A stretch of 64,000 bases of DNA from Candidatus Helarchaeota archaeon (GTDB taxonomy: Archaea > Asgardarchaeota > Lokiarchaeia > Helarchaeales > RDOG01), in contig JAHPZH010000002.1 in the NCBI GenBank assembly GCA_019058315.1, positions 1,125,910 to 1,189,909 of the forward strand, read 5' to 3'. How positions within the stretch are numbered: position 1 is the first letter of the stretch; every line of letters starts with the position of its first letter. Under the pieces are notes generated by a model. The model worked only from the letters and a program-made list of their open reading frames with translations, was not told the DNA's origin and did no database searches. The position numbers were made by a program, and so were the translations under genes. Positions 1 to 8,831 of the stretch are shown in pieces.

Positions 1-146
1 ATACCTCTTTTTATTTCATCGGAATGTCTATCGGTCCATTCACCAGATAAACTCTGAACTAAAGTAGTCTTTCCATGGTCTACATGACCGATCATACCTA
101 TATTTACTTCTGCTTGTCTAGGTTCAACTTTCTTACTCTTGGGCAT
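1..146 (-). CDS. eif2g: Translation initiation factor aIF2 gamma subunit (partial, N-terminus only)
   Basis: The 48 visible residues begin with ATG at 146 and contain the G1/P-loop [10 protein letters not shown] within [17 protein letters not shown], followed by the [12 protein letters not shown] switch-1 region that distinguishes the gamma subunit of archaeal/eukaryotic IF2 from EF-1A. The protein is the GTPase that brings initiator Met-tRNA to the small ribosomal subunit. The rest lies beyond the window edge. It starts 9 nt after rps6e ends, and rps6e-eif2g is a common archaeal gene pair, which supports the call. Confidence 0.9.
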   Translation of the reverse strand, partial: MPKSKKVEPRQAEVNIGMIGHVDHGKTTLVQSLSGEWTDRHSDEIKRG

Positions 147-155
147 TTCAATCAA

Positions 156-581
156 TTATTTCTTTGATTTTTCTTCTTTAACTTTTTTTTCTTCTTTAAA
201 AATGGGTTCTTTACCCCATTTAGTAATTATAAGGTTAATTTGGGCGATATCTTCGGTTATAATATTGCCCCTTATCATTTTCTTCTTCCTAATTCCCTTT
301 CTCTTCAATTTACTGGGTTTGAATCCAACTCCTTTAGAAACATATAGTCTTTTTCGTATACCACCATGAACATCAGCACGCATTGGAACTCCGTCTGCAT
401 CAGAACCTCCTGAAATTTTAAATTCGTATCCTTGAAATTCAAACATGGTACCTGAAACTATCTCTCCTATTTTTAGACCGATTAAGCTTCGAATTTTTTC
501 CTCTGCAACTTCTTTTTGAAGTGACTTTCCTAATTTTGGGTCGCTAATAACTATTTTAATACCAGCTTGAGCTTTTGACAA
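156..581 (-). CDS. rps6e: Small ribosomal subunit protein eS6 (S6e)
   Basis: A 141-residue basic protein matching archaeal S6e: N-terminal KIVISDPKLGKS, then the family core with GGSDADGVPMR and the HGGIRKRLY segment, and a lysine-rich tail. The start is TTG at 581, preceded by GAGG about 8 nt upstream, and the product begins MSKAQAGIKIV. It is a structural protein of the 30S subunit. It lies immediately upstream of eif2g on the same strand (9-nt gap), as in many archaea, so the two are probably co-transcribed. About 200 nt of AT-rich sequence separate it from infB. Confidence 0.95.
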   Translation of the reverse strand: MSKAQAGIKIVISDPKLGKSLQKEVAEEKIRSLIGLKIGEIVSGTMFEFQGYEFKISGGSDADGVPMRADVHGGIRKRLYVSKGVGFKPSKLKRKGIRKKKMIRGNIITEDIAQINLIITKWGKEPIFKEEKKVKEEKSKK

Positions 582-778
582 TAATTTAGCCTCTTTAATA
601 ATTTTGAATTTACAAAATTTTTATTATAATACTAATTGGGTTTTTTAATGGTTAAAATAAATTTTTTGGAGAAAATTATAATTCTTTATAATTCTAAATT
701 CAAAAATAAATTTAAAAGTAATTAAAACAGTTTTTAAAAATATTTTAAAATAAATTTAAGATTATTAATAGATTTAAA

Positions 779-2566
779 TTACATACCCCAATATGACTTT
801 GTCTTTCTTTTAATTTTAGCCAAGTCCTCCAATAAGTCTTGTTCTTCCATAGATAATTCATCCCAAAATTTACTTTTTAAAATTTTAAAATGATGTTCTG
901 GTAAATCTATAATCAATTCATCTTCTTCTTTAAAAGATCGTCCCGCTGTTGCACCTCTTATTGAAATTGCAACCTCTTGACCTAAATTGGCTAAATCTAG
1001 ATTCTGACCTTTATCTTGGATTTCTCTAATTAATCCAATAATTTTATTTTCGCTGGAAATTAATCTAACTTTTGGTTTGATTTTACCTACTAAAACAGCA
1101 ACTCCTACTATCGCGGGATCATTTCGACGAAATATACATCCTCTTAAAACCTTTACTTTTCCTGGATATATAACATCCTTTAATTGAAGTTTTTTTAATT
1201 CCTCTTTTGTTTTAAGATACCACTCTTTATAATCTTCAACCAATCGATAAATGATTTGGTTCTCAAATATTGGAATTTCGAGAGCTTCTGCTTCTTCTTT
1301 TGCATCTGGTAGCAGCTTTGAGTTAAAAGACAATATTACTGCTCTTAAAGGATCAGATTCTTTTACAACCGAAGCTTCAATAATGTCTCGCTTTGAAATT
1401 GCTCCAACATCAGCAATCCTGATAGGGATATCTTCTTCTTTAAAAAAATCCACTATGGCTTCTAAGGAACCTAAAGTATCTGCTTTTAAAATCACTCCTG
1501 ACTTATCAACATCAATTTTTATTTTGCTAATTTCACTTTGAATCTCTTCAATAACACTTGGAAGCTCAGATTCATCACTAACACCTCGTAAAGGAGCACC
1601 TGCCATTACCTCATCTAAATTAGGGCCAACTATCTTGACTCCTGCAGCTGCAGAAATTTGATTCACAGGATTAAATTTCTCTCTCGGATCTCTTATTTCA
1701 TCCAACGGCTTAGGAAGTAATAGCGCACGAATTCTTGTTACAATGGCATCCTCAGCACCACCCACCACTATTTTATCATCTTTTTTAATTACACCTTCAT
1801 AAATAATAGTGTCTAAGGTTATACCTAAACCAGGTTCCTCTTTAACTTCTAAAACAGTTCCTTTAGCATTCCCTTTGGAAATTTTTATTCGATCCTTTAA
1901 ATACTGTTGACTTAGACCTGCTAAGACCATTAATATTTCTGGAATTCCTTCTCCCGTCTTCGCAGAGGTTGGGACAATTGCAATGTTCTGTGTAAAATCC
2001 TCTATTCTATCAAATCTATCTGATATATATTTAAGCTCTGAAAACTCTCCTATCAACTCATAAATTTTTTCATCGACTGCTTGCTGAACAAAAGGGTCTT
2101 GAAGGCTAAAGGATTCCAAAAAAGAATTAGTATCTTGAGCTTTCCACCCAGAAATTCTATCAATTTTATTAGCAGCAACTAGAAATGGGGTTTTTCGAGC
2201 CTTAAGTATATTTAAGCTTTCACGTGTCTGGACTTGAATTCCATCCAAAATATCAATAACTAATATTGCAATATCAGCTACAGCGCCACCTCGAGTTCTT
2301 AAATTCATGAATGCCGCATGGCCTGGAGTATCAATAATAAGTAAACCAGGTATATTCAATTTTGAAATACCTAACTTTTTTAGGAGAGGACCACAAATTT
2401 CTTCTATCGTTGAAGCAGGAAAAAAACTAGCCCCGATATGTTGGGTGATTCCTCCAGCCTCGCGCCTCTGAACACTAGTACCTCTGATTTTATCTAATAT
2501 ACTAGTTTTTCCAGAATCTATATGTCCTAATACTGTTACAATAGGTTGACGAACTTCTTGTGTCAT
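779..2566 (-). CDS. infB: Translation initiation factor aIF5B (IF2 family GTPase)
   Basis: A 595-residue protein, the normal size for archaeal IF5B, which promotes ribosomal subunit joining. G motifs are visible: GHIDSGKTS (G1, near residue 14), a conserved switch-1 stretch around GGITQHIGA, DTPGHAAF (G3) and NKID (G4). C-terminal beta-barrel and IF2-like domains follow to residue 595. G1 carries Ser where many archaeal homologues have His (GHVDHGKT), a small deviation. The start is ATG at 2566. The gene belongs to the translation block with rps6e and eif2g on the same strand. Confidence 0.95.
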   Translation of the reverse strand: MTQEVRQPIVTVLGHIDSGKTSILDKIRGTSVQRREAGGITQHIGASFFPASTIEEICGPLLKKLGISKLNIPGLLIIDTPGHAAFMNLRTRGGAVADIAILVIDILDGIQVQTRESLNILKARKTPFLVAANKIDRISGWKAQDTNSFLESFSLQDPFVQQAVDEKIYELIGEFSELKYISDRFDRIEDFTQNIAIVPTSAKTGEGIPEILMVLAGLSQQYLKDRIKISKGNAKGTVLEVKEEPGLGITLDTIIYEGVIKKDDKIVVGGAEDAIVTRIRALLLPKPLDEIRDPREKFNPVNQISAAAGVKIVGPNLDEVMAGAPLRGVSDESELPSVIEEIQSEISKIKIDVDKSGVILKADTLGSLEAIVDFFKEEDIPIRIADVGAISKRDIIEASVVKESDPLRAVILSFNSKLLPDAKEEAEALEIPIFENQIIYRLVEDYKEWYLKTKEELKKLQLKDVIYPGKVKVLRGCIFRRNDPAIVGVAVLVGKIKPKVRLISSENKIIGLIREIQDKGQNLDLANLGQEVAISIRGATAGRSFKEEDELIIDLPEHHFKILKSKFWDELSMEEQDLLEDLAKIKRKTKSYWGM

Positions 2567-2659
2567 AGTGTAAAACCTCTTTTCTGTAAAAGTAAAATAA
2601 ATTAAAAATTTTCATTAAATTAATAACAATATCAAGAATTACTAAATAAAAATCAAATT

Positions 2660-3271
2660 TTAAATTTTCAATAGATTTGAAATTATTTTTTTAACTTGTC
2701 CAAAAGTATCATCAATAGCCCGATCTGAATTGATTAAATAGATTTCAAATGGATATTTCTTGTCTATTGTCATTTGTTTGAATTTTTGGCGAACCTCCTC
2801 TAAGAGCTCGAGATTCTCCCACTTTTCAAACTTTCCTTTTTTTCTCTCCAGACCTATTTTTACTGGAACATCCAAAATAATAACTGCATCTGGAAAAATA
2901 AACGTATCAGAAGCGAGAACCATATCAAAATCTTTAACCTCAAAATAAATATTATGGAGATCAAATAGATTTCCAATTAGTATAGATGATTGGTAAGCAA
3001 ATGTAGATAAAAAACACCTTTCAGCCAGAATTATTTTATCGTCAGATAATTTTTCTAACGCTTTTTGCTGTATTAACCTATCTGCTACAAATAATAGCGT
3101 ATCTATTCTATCATCTATATCATATGTTCCGACAACCTCACGAATTTTTTCACTTGGTTCTTCTAGGTTATAAACGTCAAAATTTAAAGAGTTCAACCAT
3201 TCAGTTACTTTTGAAATCATTAAACTCTTCCCTGAACCAGCAACGCCCTCAAATACAATATATTTCTTCAT
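2660..3271 (-). CDS. tmk: Thymidylate kinase-like P-loop nucleotide kinase
   Basis: A protein of about 203 residues with the dTMP kinase layout: KKYIVFEGVAGSGKS P-loop at the N-terminus, an acidic/proline DR-like region (EEPSEKIRE), and AERCFLSTFAYQS corresponding to the DRY...S.AYQ substrate segment. It is expected to phosphorylate dTMP to dTDP. An upstream in-frame ATG at 3295 exists, but AAGGATGAT lies just before the ATG at 3271, so the shorter form is chosen. The P-loop has VAGSGKS rather than IDGSGKST, so another deoxynucleoside or nucleotide substrate is possible. Confidence 0.75.
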   Translation of the reverse strand: MKKYIVFEGVAGSGKSLMISKVTEWLNSLNFDVYNLEEPSEKIREVVGTYDIDDRIDTLLFVADRLIQQKALEKLSDDKIILAERCFLSTFAYQSSILIGNLFDLHNIYFEVKDFDMVLASDTFIFPDAVIILDVPVKIGLERKKGKFEKWENLELLEEVRQKFKQMTIDKKYPFEIYLINSDRAIDDTFGQVKKIISNLLKI

Positions 3272-3362
3272 TATAATACTATCATCCTTTAACAAGTTAA
3301 AATATCTAATAATTCGAATAATTTCTTTTATATATAAATATAATAATTAGTAAAATCTATAA

Positions 3363-4001
3363 TTACAGAACAAATTTTGTTTTTTTCTTCTTTTTTTCTC
3401 CTTCCACTTTCTCCTCCCCTTCCTCCTCCTCCTCTTCTTCCTCTTTTCCAAACATCTCTTTCAAGACTTCTTCCTCTAACTTTTTTTCTTTCTCCACAAC
3501 TTTTTCGGGCTTTATTTCTTTTTTAACCTCACCTTCAGGTTCTCCCTCTTCTTTACTCATAATCTTTTTAATATAATCTGCATGAACTTTAATTGGAATC
3601 GGGTGAGTAGATTCGAATAATTCTAAAATAACTTCATCTTTAGTTGTATCAACTCGGGTGATTTTTGCTTTTTCACCTTTAAATGGTCCTCCAATAATCT
3701 CCACTATATCGCCCACCTCTACGCCTTCAGTAGATTTTTTAGCAATTAGGAATTCCTCTAACTCAGCTATGTTTACTTGTCCAATAAGCCGTCCTCGAAC
3801 ATGTGGTATCTTCACAAGCTCTTGATTTACAATTTGTGGTTCATGAGTTTCAACAAAAATATATCCACGAAGAGTTTCTGGTACTAAAATTGCTTTTAAT
3901 GCCTCTTTCATCCTTCCTTGCATCATGAAATCAATTACAGCTTTTTCTTGACCTATTGTTGTTTTAATAGCAAAAATTTGTGGTTTACTTCCTCCTTTCA
4001 A
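3363..4001 (-). CDS. spt5: Transcription elongation factor Spt5 (NusG family) with long charged tail
   Basis: The NGN domain (IFAIKTTIGQE...RGYIFVE, residues about 9-80) is followed by a KOW domain (VGDIVEIIGGPFKGEKAKI, about 97-150), the arrangement of archaeal Spt5, which clamps RNA polymerase with Spt4. Typical archaeal proteins end near residue 150. This one continues about 60 residues as a Glu/Lys-rich tail ending in a polyglutamate run and a Lys patch. The called start is TTG at 4001, but an in-frame ATA at 4010 is better spaced (5 nt) from a GGTGAT Shine-Dalgarno. It directly follows secE (10 nt). Confidence 0.92.
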   Translation of the reverse strand: MKGGSKPQIFAIKTTIGQEKAVIDFMMQGRMKEALKAILVPETLRGYIFVETHEPQIVNQELVKIPHVRGRLIGQVNIAELEEFLIAKKSTEGVEVGDIVEIIGGPFKGEKAKITRVDTTKDEVILELFESTHPIPIKVHADYIKKIMSKEEGEPEGEVKKEIKPEKVVEKEKKLEEEVLKEMFGKEEEEEEEEGEEKVEGEKKKKKTKFVL

Positions 4002-4011
4002 TCCAAATATC

Positions 4012-4203
4012 TTAAATCACCCCCACTATAAGACCTATTATTAATTTAACGACAAAACCAACTGCACCAATGACAACAACTCCTAATCCCGTGATGCGCA
4101 ATATGAGGCGCATTTCCTTTACGGTGGGCTTTCTTGCCATTTTCATGACACGTTTTGAATTAGCCCAAAATGTTTTAACTCGAGCTTCTATATCAAACGG
4201 CAT
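4012..4203 (-). CDS. secE: Protein translocase subunit SecE/Sec61 gamma
   Basis: A 63-residue protein with an amphipathic N-terminal helix (VKTFWANSKRVMKMARKPT, then EMRLILRITGLG) and one C-terminal transmembrane helix (VVVIGAVGFVVKLIIGLIV), the canonical SecE/Sec61-gamma layout. It is the small clamp subunit of the SecYEG channel. It sits between ftsZ and spt5 on the minus strand, an order seen in many archaea, and its last codons contain the GGTGAT that serves as the SD for spt5. Confidence 0.93.
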   Translation of the reverse strand: MPFDIEARVKTFWANSKRVMKMARKPTVKEMRLILRITGLGVVVIGAVGFVVKLIIGLIVGVI

Positions 4204-4346
4204 TTTCTACTTTCTTCAATTTTTTGCTTTTAATAAAATATAGAATTTAAAAATAAAAGAACAATAATAGATTAAAAATATTACTTTTTAAAACTTAGAT
4301 GTTATATTAAGGAATAAAAAGGAGAAAAGAAAAGAATTTGACTTGT

Positions 4347-5519
4347 TTAACCAAATTTATGTATTCCAAGATCAAATACTTGATCTCTTGTTGATTTTTT
4401 TTGTGATGGTTCGAATAGATTGTTTGATTTGATTCCGCTTATTAATGTGGTTACTCTAATTGTGTTTTTAAGCTCCGGATCTATTAATGCGCCCCAAATA
4501 ATTTCAGTTTCAGGATTTAATTCTTCTGTTATCGTATTTATTACTGTTTTAGTATCTTGCAATGACATGTTACAATTGCCCATAACATTGATCAAAGCTC
4601 CCCTTGCATTATAAATATCTAAATCAAGTAAAGGATTATTCAGAGAATTCAAAGCCGCCTCTTCAGGATTTTGTGATTCACCAAGACCAATCAAAGCTTC
4701 ACCAGATTCTAAAAGAATAGTACGAACATCTGCAAAGTCAACGTTTACTAATCCAGGTCTTGTAACAAGATCTGCTATACCTTTTACACCTCTAATTAAA
4801 ATCTCATCCACTACAGCAAATGATTCAGCCAAGGATAAATCTGGTGCAATGTCCAATAGTTTTTCATTTGGAATAACAACGATTGTATCCGAAACTTGGC
4901 TTAAACGTTCTAAACCCCATATAGCATTTTTCTTTTTCTTCAACCCCTCCACCTGAAAAGGTAATGTGCAAATTGAAACCACCAATGCTCCTAAATCCTT
5001 TGCTATTTCTGCAAGAACATGTGATGCTCCCGTTCCAGTTCCACCACCTAAACCGCAAGTAATGAATAGCATATCTACATTGAGAAGATTCCTAATCTCA
5101 TCCGCACTTTCTAAAGCAGCAGCCTGTCCAATTTCAGGATTATTACCTGCTCCAAGTCCTCCAGTTAAGCGTTTTCCTATTAAGAATTTTTCATCTGCAC
5201 TGGTGTATAAGAGGTCCTTTGCATCAGTATTAATTGCAAAAGTTGTAGCTCCTTCAATTCCAAGCTCAAATAACCGTGAAATTGCATTATTTCCAGCTCC
5301 GCCTACTCCTGCACATTTAATTCTAGCTGTAGACCTGTTCAGAATTTCTTCTAATTCTAGATCCACATTATTTTGCTTATAAATGTAATTTGGTGCAATT
5401 TGGCTTTGGTTAGTATTCCTTTCTTTTCTTTCATAATTTGGCAAGATTTGTACTTGGTTCGTGTCTCTTTCTTTTCTTTCATCCTCAATAATTTTCTTTA
5501 TAATTGATTGCAAACTCAT
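4347..5519 (-). CDS. ftsZ: Cell division GTPase FtsZ
   Basis: A 390-residue tubulin-superfamily protein: CAGVGGAGNNAI nucleotide-binding start at about residue 69, the tubulin signature GGGTGTG at 158-164, and T7 catalytic loop NVDFADV at 259-265. GTP-dependent filaments form the division ring. The first ~65 residues are an extra N-terminal linker containing two near-identical 16-residue units (see the repeat entry). The C-terminus is short (DQVFDLGIHKFG) with no long linker. It lies upstream of secE-spt5 on the same strand, and a TATA-like CTTATATGG sits on the minus strand around 5565-5575. Confidence 0.96.
   Translation of the reverse strand: MSLQSIIKKIIEDERKERDTNQVQILPNYERKERNTNQSQIAPNYIYKQNNVDLELEEILNRSTARIKCAGVGGAGNNAISRLFELGIEGATTFAINTDAKDLLYTSADEKFLIGKRLTGGLGAGNNPEIGQAAALESADEIRNLLNVDMLFITCGLGGGTGTGASHVLAEIAKDLGALVVSICTLPFQVEGLKKKKNAIWGLERLSQVSDTIVVIPNEKLLDIAPDLSLAESFAVVDEILIRGVKGIADLVTRPGLVNVDFADVRTILLESGEALIGLGESQNPEEAALNSLNNPLLDLDIYNARGALINVMGNCNMSLQDTKTVINTITEELNPETEIIWGALIDPELKNTIRVTTLISGIKSNNLFEPSQKKSTRDQVFDLGIHKFG
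5385..5480 (-). repeat. Tandem 48-bp duplication in the ftsZ N-terminal linker
   Basis: Residues 14-29 (ERKERDTNQVQILPNY) and 30-45 (ERKERNTNQSQIAPNY) of FtsZ are consecutive imperfect copies. Each is encoded by a 48-bp unit, differing by three residues. The repeat lies in a polar linker before the globular GTPase core. Confidence 0.9.
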
Positions 5520-5706
5520 AAACCTACCATTATCTTAAACTAATATCTCTCTCCTCACTATAACCATATAAGACTAGAGAATATGATCCACTATAGCTCA
5601 AGAATATCACATGATATAAAAAAAAGGTCAGCTTTTGAATTAATTAGTATTCAGAGGCGATAAGATAAAAAATTTAAAAATATTGAAATAATAAAAAACG
5701 ATTAAA

Positions 5707-6369
5707 CTATTTTTTAGACTTTTGTTCTGCTGCATCTTTTATAAAATATTTTCCCCAATAATAATTATTTAAAACTCCTACTGGATTATGAGAGTTAGCT
5801 CTATCCTTAGCGATTAATGTAGTAACAGGTGCTTTTGAGTATTTTGTAAAGACTGCATCATGCCCCACGCATAACCCAATAAGTACATTTAAATCTGTGC
5901 CACATTCATTTAGAAGTAAAGCTTGCCCGACAGGATTACAAGCAACAAAACCAATCATGTAACCAGTTTTTGAAGTCATTTGATATTCTTTTGGAACCTC
6001 ATGATCATCTTTTTTAACGCTTCCAGTTTTACACATTATAGAATATACATCAAAACCGTAATTCTCTAAAATTTTTGCCACTTCCGAAGTCTCATTTATT
6101 AAACCAACACAACATGCCAATCCAATTTTGTTATAATTCATTAATCTAGCAAATTCAATAGTATCCTTTAACCGTGGCCATACTCTGTAACCAGTTGCTT
6201 CTACAATGGCAGCATTTTTTGTCATTTCTCGAATTTCTGGCTCGGATTCATATATTTTCTTTGCTTCATCTAAAACTTCATTATGTGTTTCTCTAGGACA
6301 ATTTAAAGGTCTTCTCCTGGAATCAGTTATGCAAGCAAGCCTCTTACAGAATGCACATTGAATTTTCAT
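5707..6369 (-). CDS. DUF1847 family metal-binding protein
   Basis: A 220-residue protein with an N-terminal cysteine cluster (Cys5, 8, 13, 24) and a core resembling DUF1847/COG4887 proteins: conserved IGLACCVGL, a later Cys/Lys patch, and NPVGQA...LNVLIGLCVGHD. The family is annotated as a putative metal-binding protein; no biochemical function is claimed here. It begins 14 nt after the radical SAM gene ends, on the same strand, so the two are probably co-expressed and may share a redox or maturation task (inference). Confidence 0.75.
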   Translation of the reverse strand: MKIQCAFCKRLACITDSRRRPLNCPRETHNEVLDEAKKIYESEPEIREMTKNAAIVEATGYRVWPRLKDTIEFARLMNYNKIGLACCVGLINETSEVAKILENYGFDVYSIMCKTGSVKKDDHEVPKEYQMTSKTGYMIGFVACNPVGQALLLNECGTDLNVLIGLCVGHDAVFTKYSKAPVTTLIAKDRANSHNPVGVLNNYYWGKYFIKDAAEQKSKK

Positions 6370-6383
6370 ATTAATTCATCCCT

Positions 6384-7859
6384 CTAATTTAATTTTTCTT
6401 TTTTTTTATTATTTAAAATATTCAATAGACAAGTAGGATCACTTTTTGTTAAGCTTTTCTCGAAAATAAATACTTTAGCACGACAACCTCCACATATAAT
6501 TTTATATATGCAATTGCCACACTCACCATCAAATTTTAAATTGCGATATTTACCTAATACAGTCGAGTGGATCCAAACGTCTTGAATATTATTTTTCCTT
6601 ATGTTACCAATAACACAAGGATTAAGAGGACATGGAGTCAATTCGCCATTTGGTTTGATATGAATAACATAAATCCCCGATTCACAACCTGTAATAAATG
6701 GGGAAAATGGGGATTGTTCACTAAAAATTCCTTTAGAAAGTCTATTTGAAAAATTAAAAAATTTTAAAGCAGTTCTTGGAAAATTTCCTTTAAAGAACGG
6801 AATAACTTGAGAATTAGGCATTCTTTGTGCTAAGATTTTATTGAAAATGGGATTTTTATAAGATAATGTTAAAGGATAATCATCAGTCATTAATTTTTGC
6901 CAAATATCACATAAAATACTTCCAAACTTTTCTACTTGAAGTGATGACAATGCATAATGTTCTTTATTCACTGCTTTTTGAGAAGGGACGAAGTCTAAAA
7001 GTTCTAATTTCTGAACCTTAAGCTCTTTAGCTAACTCAACTAGTGGATAAATTTGATTTGCATTTAATTTAGTAACTACAACATCCATACTAACATATAA
7101 TCCGGCATTTAAACAATTTTTAATTCCTTCGATTGCATTTTGAAAACTTCCTTTCCCCCTACTTTTATCGTGTAAGTTTTCTAATCCATCAATACTAATT
7201 TGAATATAACCAAGTCCTGATTTCTTTAATCTTTGTGCTATATTCGGGGAAATTAAGATTCCATTCGTAGCAAGAGCTGTTCTCATGGGTTTTTTCGTAA
7301 TATATTTTATTAAATCAAATATATCTTCTCGTAGTAATGGTTCCCCTCCCGTGAAACCAACTACTAAATTTTTTGCATCATATAATTGATCTATAACATT
7401 ACATGCTTCGTCATAGGTCAACTCTTTATTACCTGTATTATTATGAATATAGCAATGAGGACAGCTTAAATTGCATTTATCAGTTATTGACCAAATTGTA
7501 ATTATTGGTCCAGCAGGAATTTGTGGAATTTTTAATCCAAATATACCAATTCCTTCAATATATGATTGTAATAGTCTTTTAATGGAAATATTTTCTTTTA
7601 AAATTCGTTTAAATCCACCATTTGGCATTTTAAGTGCATGAGATACTAAATTTAATGAAATTGAAATTAATTTAGAAAGAAATCTTGCTTTAATTTTACA
7701 ATTTCTACATGTAATATGTTCATCAAGATAAAAATTGATGAAAGTTTCTGAATATTTTCTTCCACATGTCTTACAATTTCCTGAAAATATTTTAAAAGGA
7801 TTCAGAATATCAATTTTATTGACAAGATTCCACATTAATAAATCTAGCACATTATTCAC
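6384..7859 (-). CDS. Radical SAM/SPASM protein with N-terminal zinc-ribbon-like motif
   Basis: A 491-residue protein with four parts. (1) Cys29-x2-Cys32...Cys51-x2-Cys54, zinc-ribbon-like. (2) A linker. (3) A radical SAM core with CNLSCPHC (Cys129, 133, 136) binding the 4Fe-4S/SAM cluster, plus GGEPLL and the SIDG strand. (4) A C-terminal SPASM-type cysteine cluster ending GECGNCIYKIICGGCRA. The family includes AhbC/PqqE-like maturation enzymes acting on haem precursors or peptides; the substrate cannot be read here. The start is GTG at 7859, and the DUF1847 gene follows 14 nt downstream. Confidence 0.85.
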   Translation of the reverse strand: MNNVLDLLMWNLVNKIDILNPFKIFSGNCKTCGRKYSETFINFYLDEHITCRNCKIKARFLSKLISISLNLVSHALKMPNGGFKRILKENISIKRLLQSYIEGIGIFGLKIPQIPAGPIITIWSITDKCNLSCPHCYIHNNTGNKELTYDEACNVIDQLYDAKNLVVGFTGGEPLLREDIFDLIKYITKKPMRTALATNGILISPNIAQRLKKSGLGYIQISIDGLENLHDKSRGKGSFQNAIEGIKNCLNAGLYVSMDVVVTKLNANQIYPLVELAKELKVQKLELLDFVPSQKAVNKEHYALSSLQVEKFGSILCDIWQKLMTDDYPLTLSYKNPIFNKILAQRMPNSQVIPFFKGNFPRTALKFFNFSNRLSKGIFSEQSPFSPFITGCESGIYVIHIKPNGELTPCPLNPCVIGNIRKNNIQDVWIHSTVLGKYRNLKFDGECGNCIYKIICGGCRAKVFIFEKSLTKSDPTCLLNILNNKKKEKLN

Positions 7860-8000
7860 AAAGTTTTGACAATCTTTTAATCAAAAAAAGAATAAACTTT
7901 TAATAAACATTTGTATACGTGCAAAACATATAATTGCTTTTTGCAACTCGTTCCTCATCTGAAATTTATTTGTCATATCATTTGAAAATTTGTTTTTAAT

Positions 8001-8444
8001 ATGAAAGAATCTGTTATTATATTCAAACCGAAAAAAGAAGACGTCTATAATTGGCATGGAAATCAATTATTGCCAGAAAGTCGTGATTATGTCAGTTTAA
8101 ATAATATAGTTAGACTTCAATTTATGGATACTCAAAGTAAATGGTGGGAAGTTATTTATGTTAAAATCGTAGATATAAAAAATGTAAAAATAGCTGAAAT
8201 AAATATTGAAAAATTATATGGGGAAGCTCTAGATACTTATAGAATAATGGAAGATTGCCAGAAATATGTGAAAAATGGAGAAATTATAGAATTCGAGAGA
8301 AATAATATCCTTGAAATACCCTATGATGTTGAATTCTGGGCAGAAAATAACAATTTAAAACATCTTGAAAATATGAGAACTGGTAAGGGAAGAGGTATAA
8401 CTGGTTTAATAGATCCAGATGATGGAAAAGATCTAGATGCATAA
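8001..8444 (+). CDS. Hypothetical protein, 147 aa
   Basis: A soluble protein of 147 residues that I do not recognise. It begins VIIFKPKKEDVYNWHGNQLLPESRDYVSLNN and has a WWEV-containing beta-rich first half, a helical middle (YGEALDTYRIMEDCQKYV) and an acidic C-terminus rich in Gly and Asp. It has no signal peptide, TM segment or cysteine cluster. It reads divergently from the radical SAM gene across a 141-nt AT-rich region and is followed by another small gene 77 nt downstream. Confidence 0.7.
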   Translation: MKESVIIFKPKKEDVYNWHGNQLLPESRDYVSLNNIVRLQFMDTQSKWWEVIYVKIVDIKNVKIAEINIEKLYGEALDTYRIMEDCQKYVKNGEIIEFERNNILEIPYDVEFWAENNNLKHLENMRTGKGRGITGLIDPDDGKDLDA

Positions 8445-8521
8445 AAAAATTGTTAATAATAAAGATGATAAATTAAATTTAATAAAAATTAATTTTATTC
8501 TAAAAGAATTGAAGTGATTAA

Positions 8522-8827
8522 TTGGCTAACGAAAAAACTTTGATTAAAAAAAGAACTGGATATCCATTTAATAGGATCGATACGGTGAAAAAGTTATCTA
8601 AAGAAATAATTAAGGAAGACTTAGAAGATAAAACTAAGCGAAGTCAGCTGATAAGATGCGAAGAATGCCCAAAACGTTGCTCTACACATAAATTTGTGAC
8701 TAATAAAGAAAAAGCAGAAATTCTTGCTGATAAAGAAAAATTAAAAGAAATGTTGAATTGTGACCCCCCAGCAAATCCGCTTGATTACAAACCTCCCCCA
8801 CGTTATGGTGTGTATTCGAAAATCTAG
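8522..8827 (+). CDS. Small cysteine-containing hypothetical protein, 101 aa
   Basis: A 101-residue charged protein that starts with TTG at 8522 (MANEKTLIKK), with AGTGAT a few nucleotides upstream and a stop codon directly before. It has a compact cysteine cluster, CEECPKRC, at about residues 45-52 and a third cysteine in the segment LNCDPPANP. The tail is proline-rich (DYKPPPRYGVYS). The spacing hints at a small metal-binding domain, but no family is recognised. Its 3' end lies 4 nt from the convergent serpin gene. Confidence 0.65.
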   Translation: MANEKTLIKKRTGYPFNRIDTVKKLSKEIIKEDLEDKTKRSQLIRCEECPKRCSTHKFVTNKEKAEILADKEKLKEMLNCDPPANPLDYKPPPRYGVYSKI

Positions 8828-8831
8828 GTTA

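Noticed and set aside
4966..5382. 138-residue plus-strand ORF opposite ftsZ
   Set aside because: Shadow of the FtsZ frame, which carries GGGTGTG and the T7 loop; no motif in the antisense reading.
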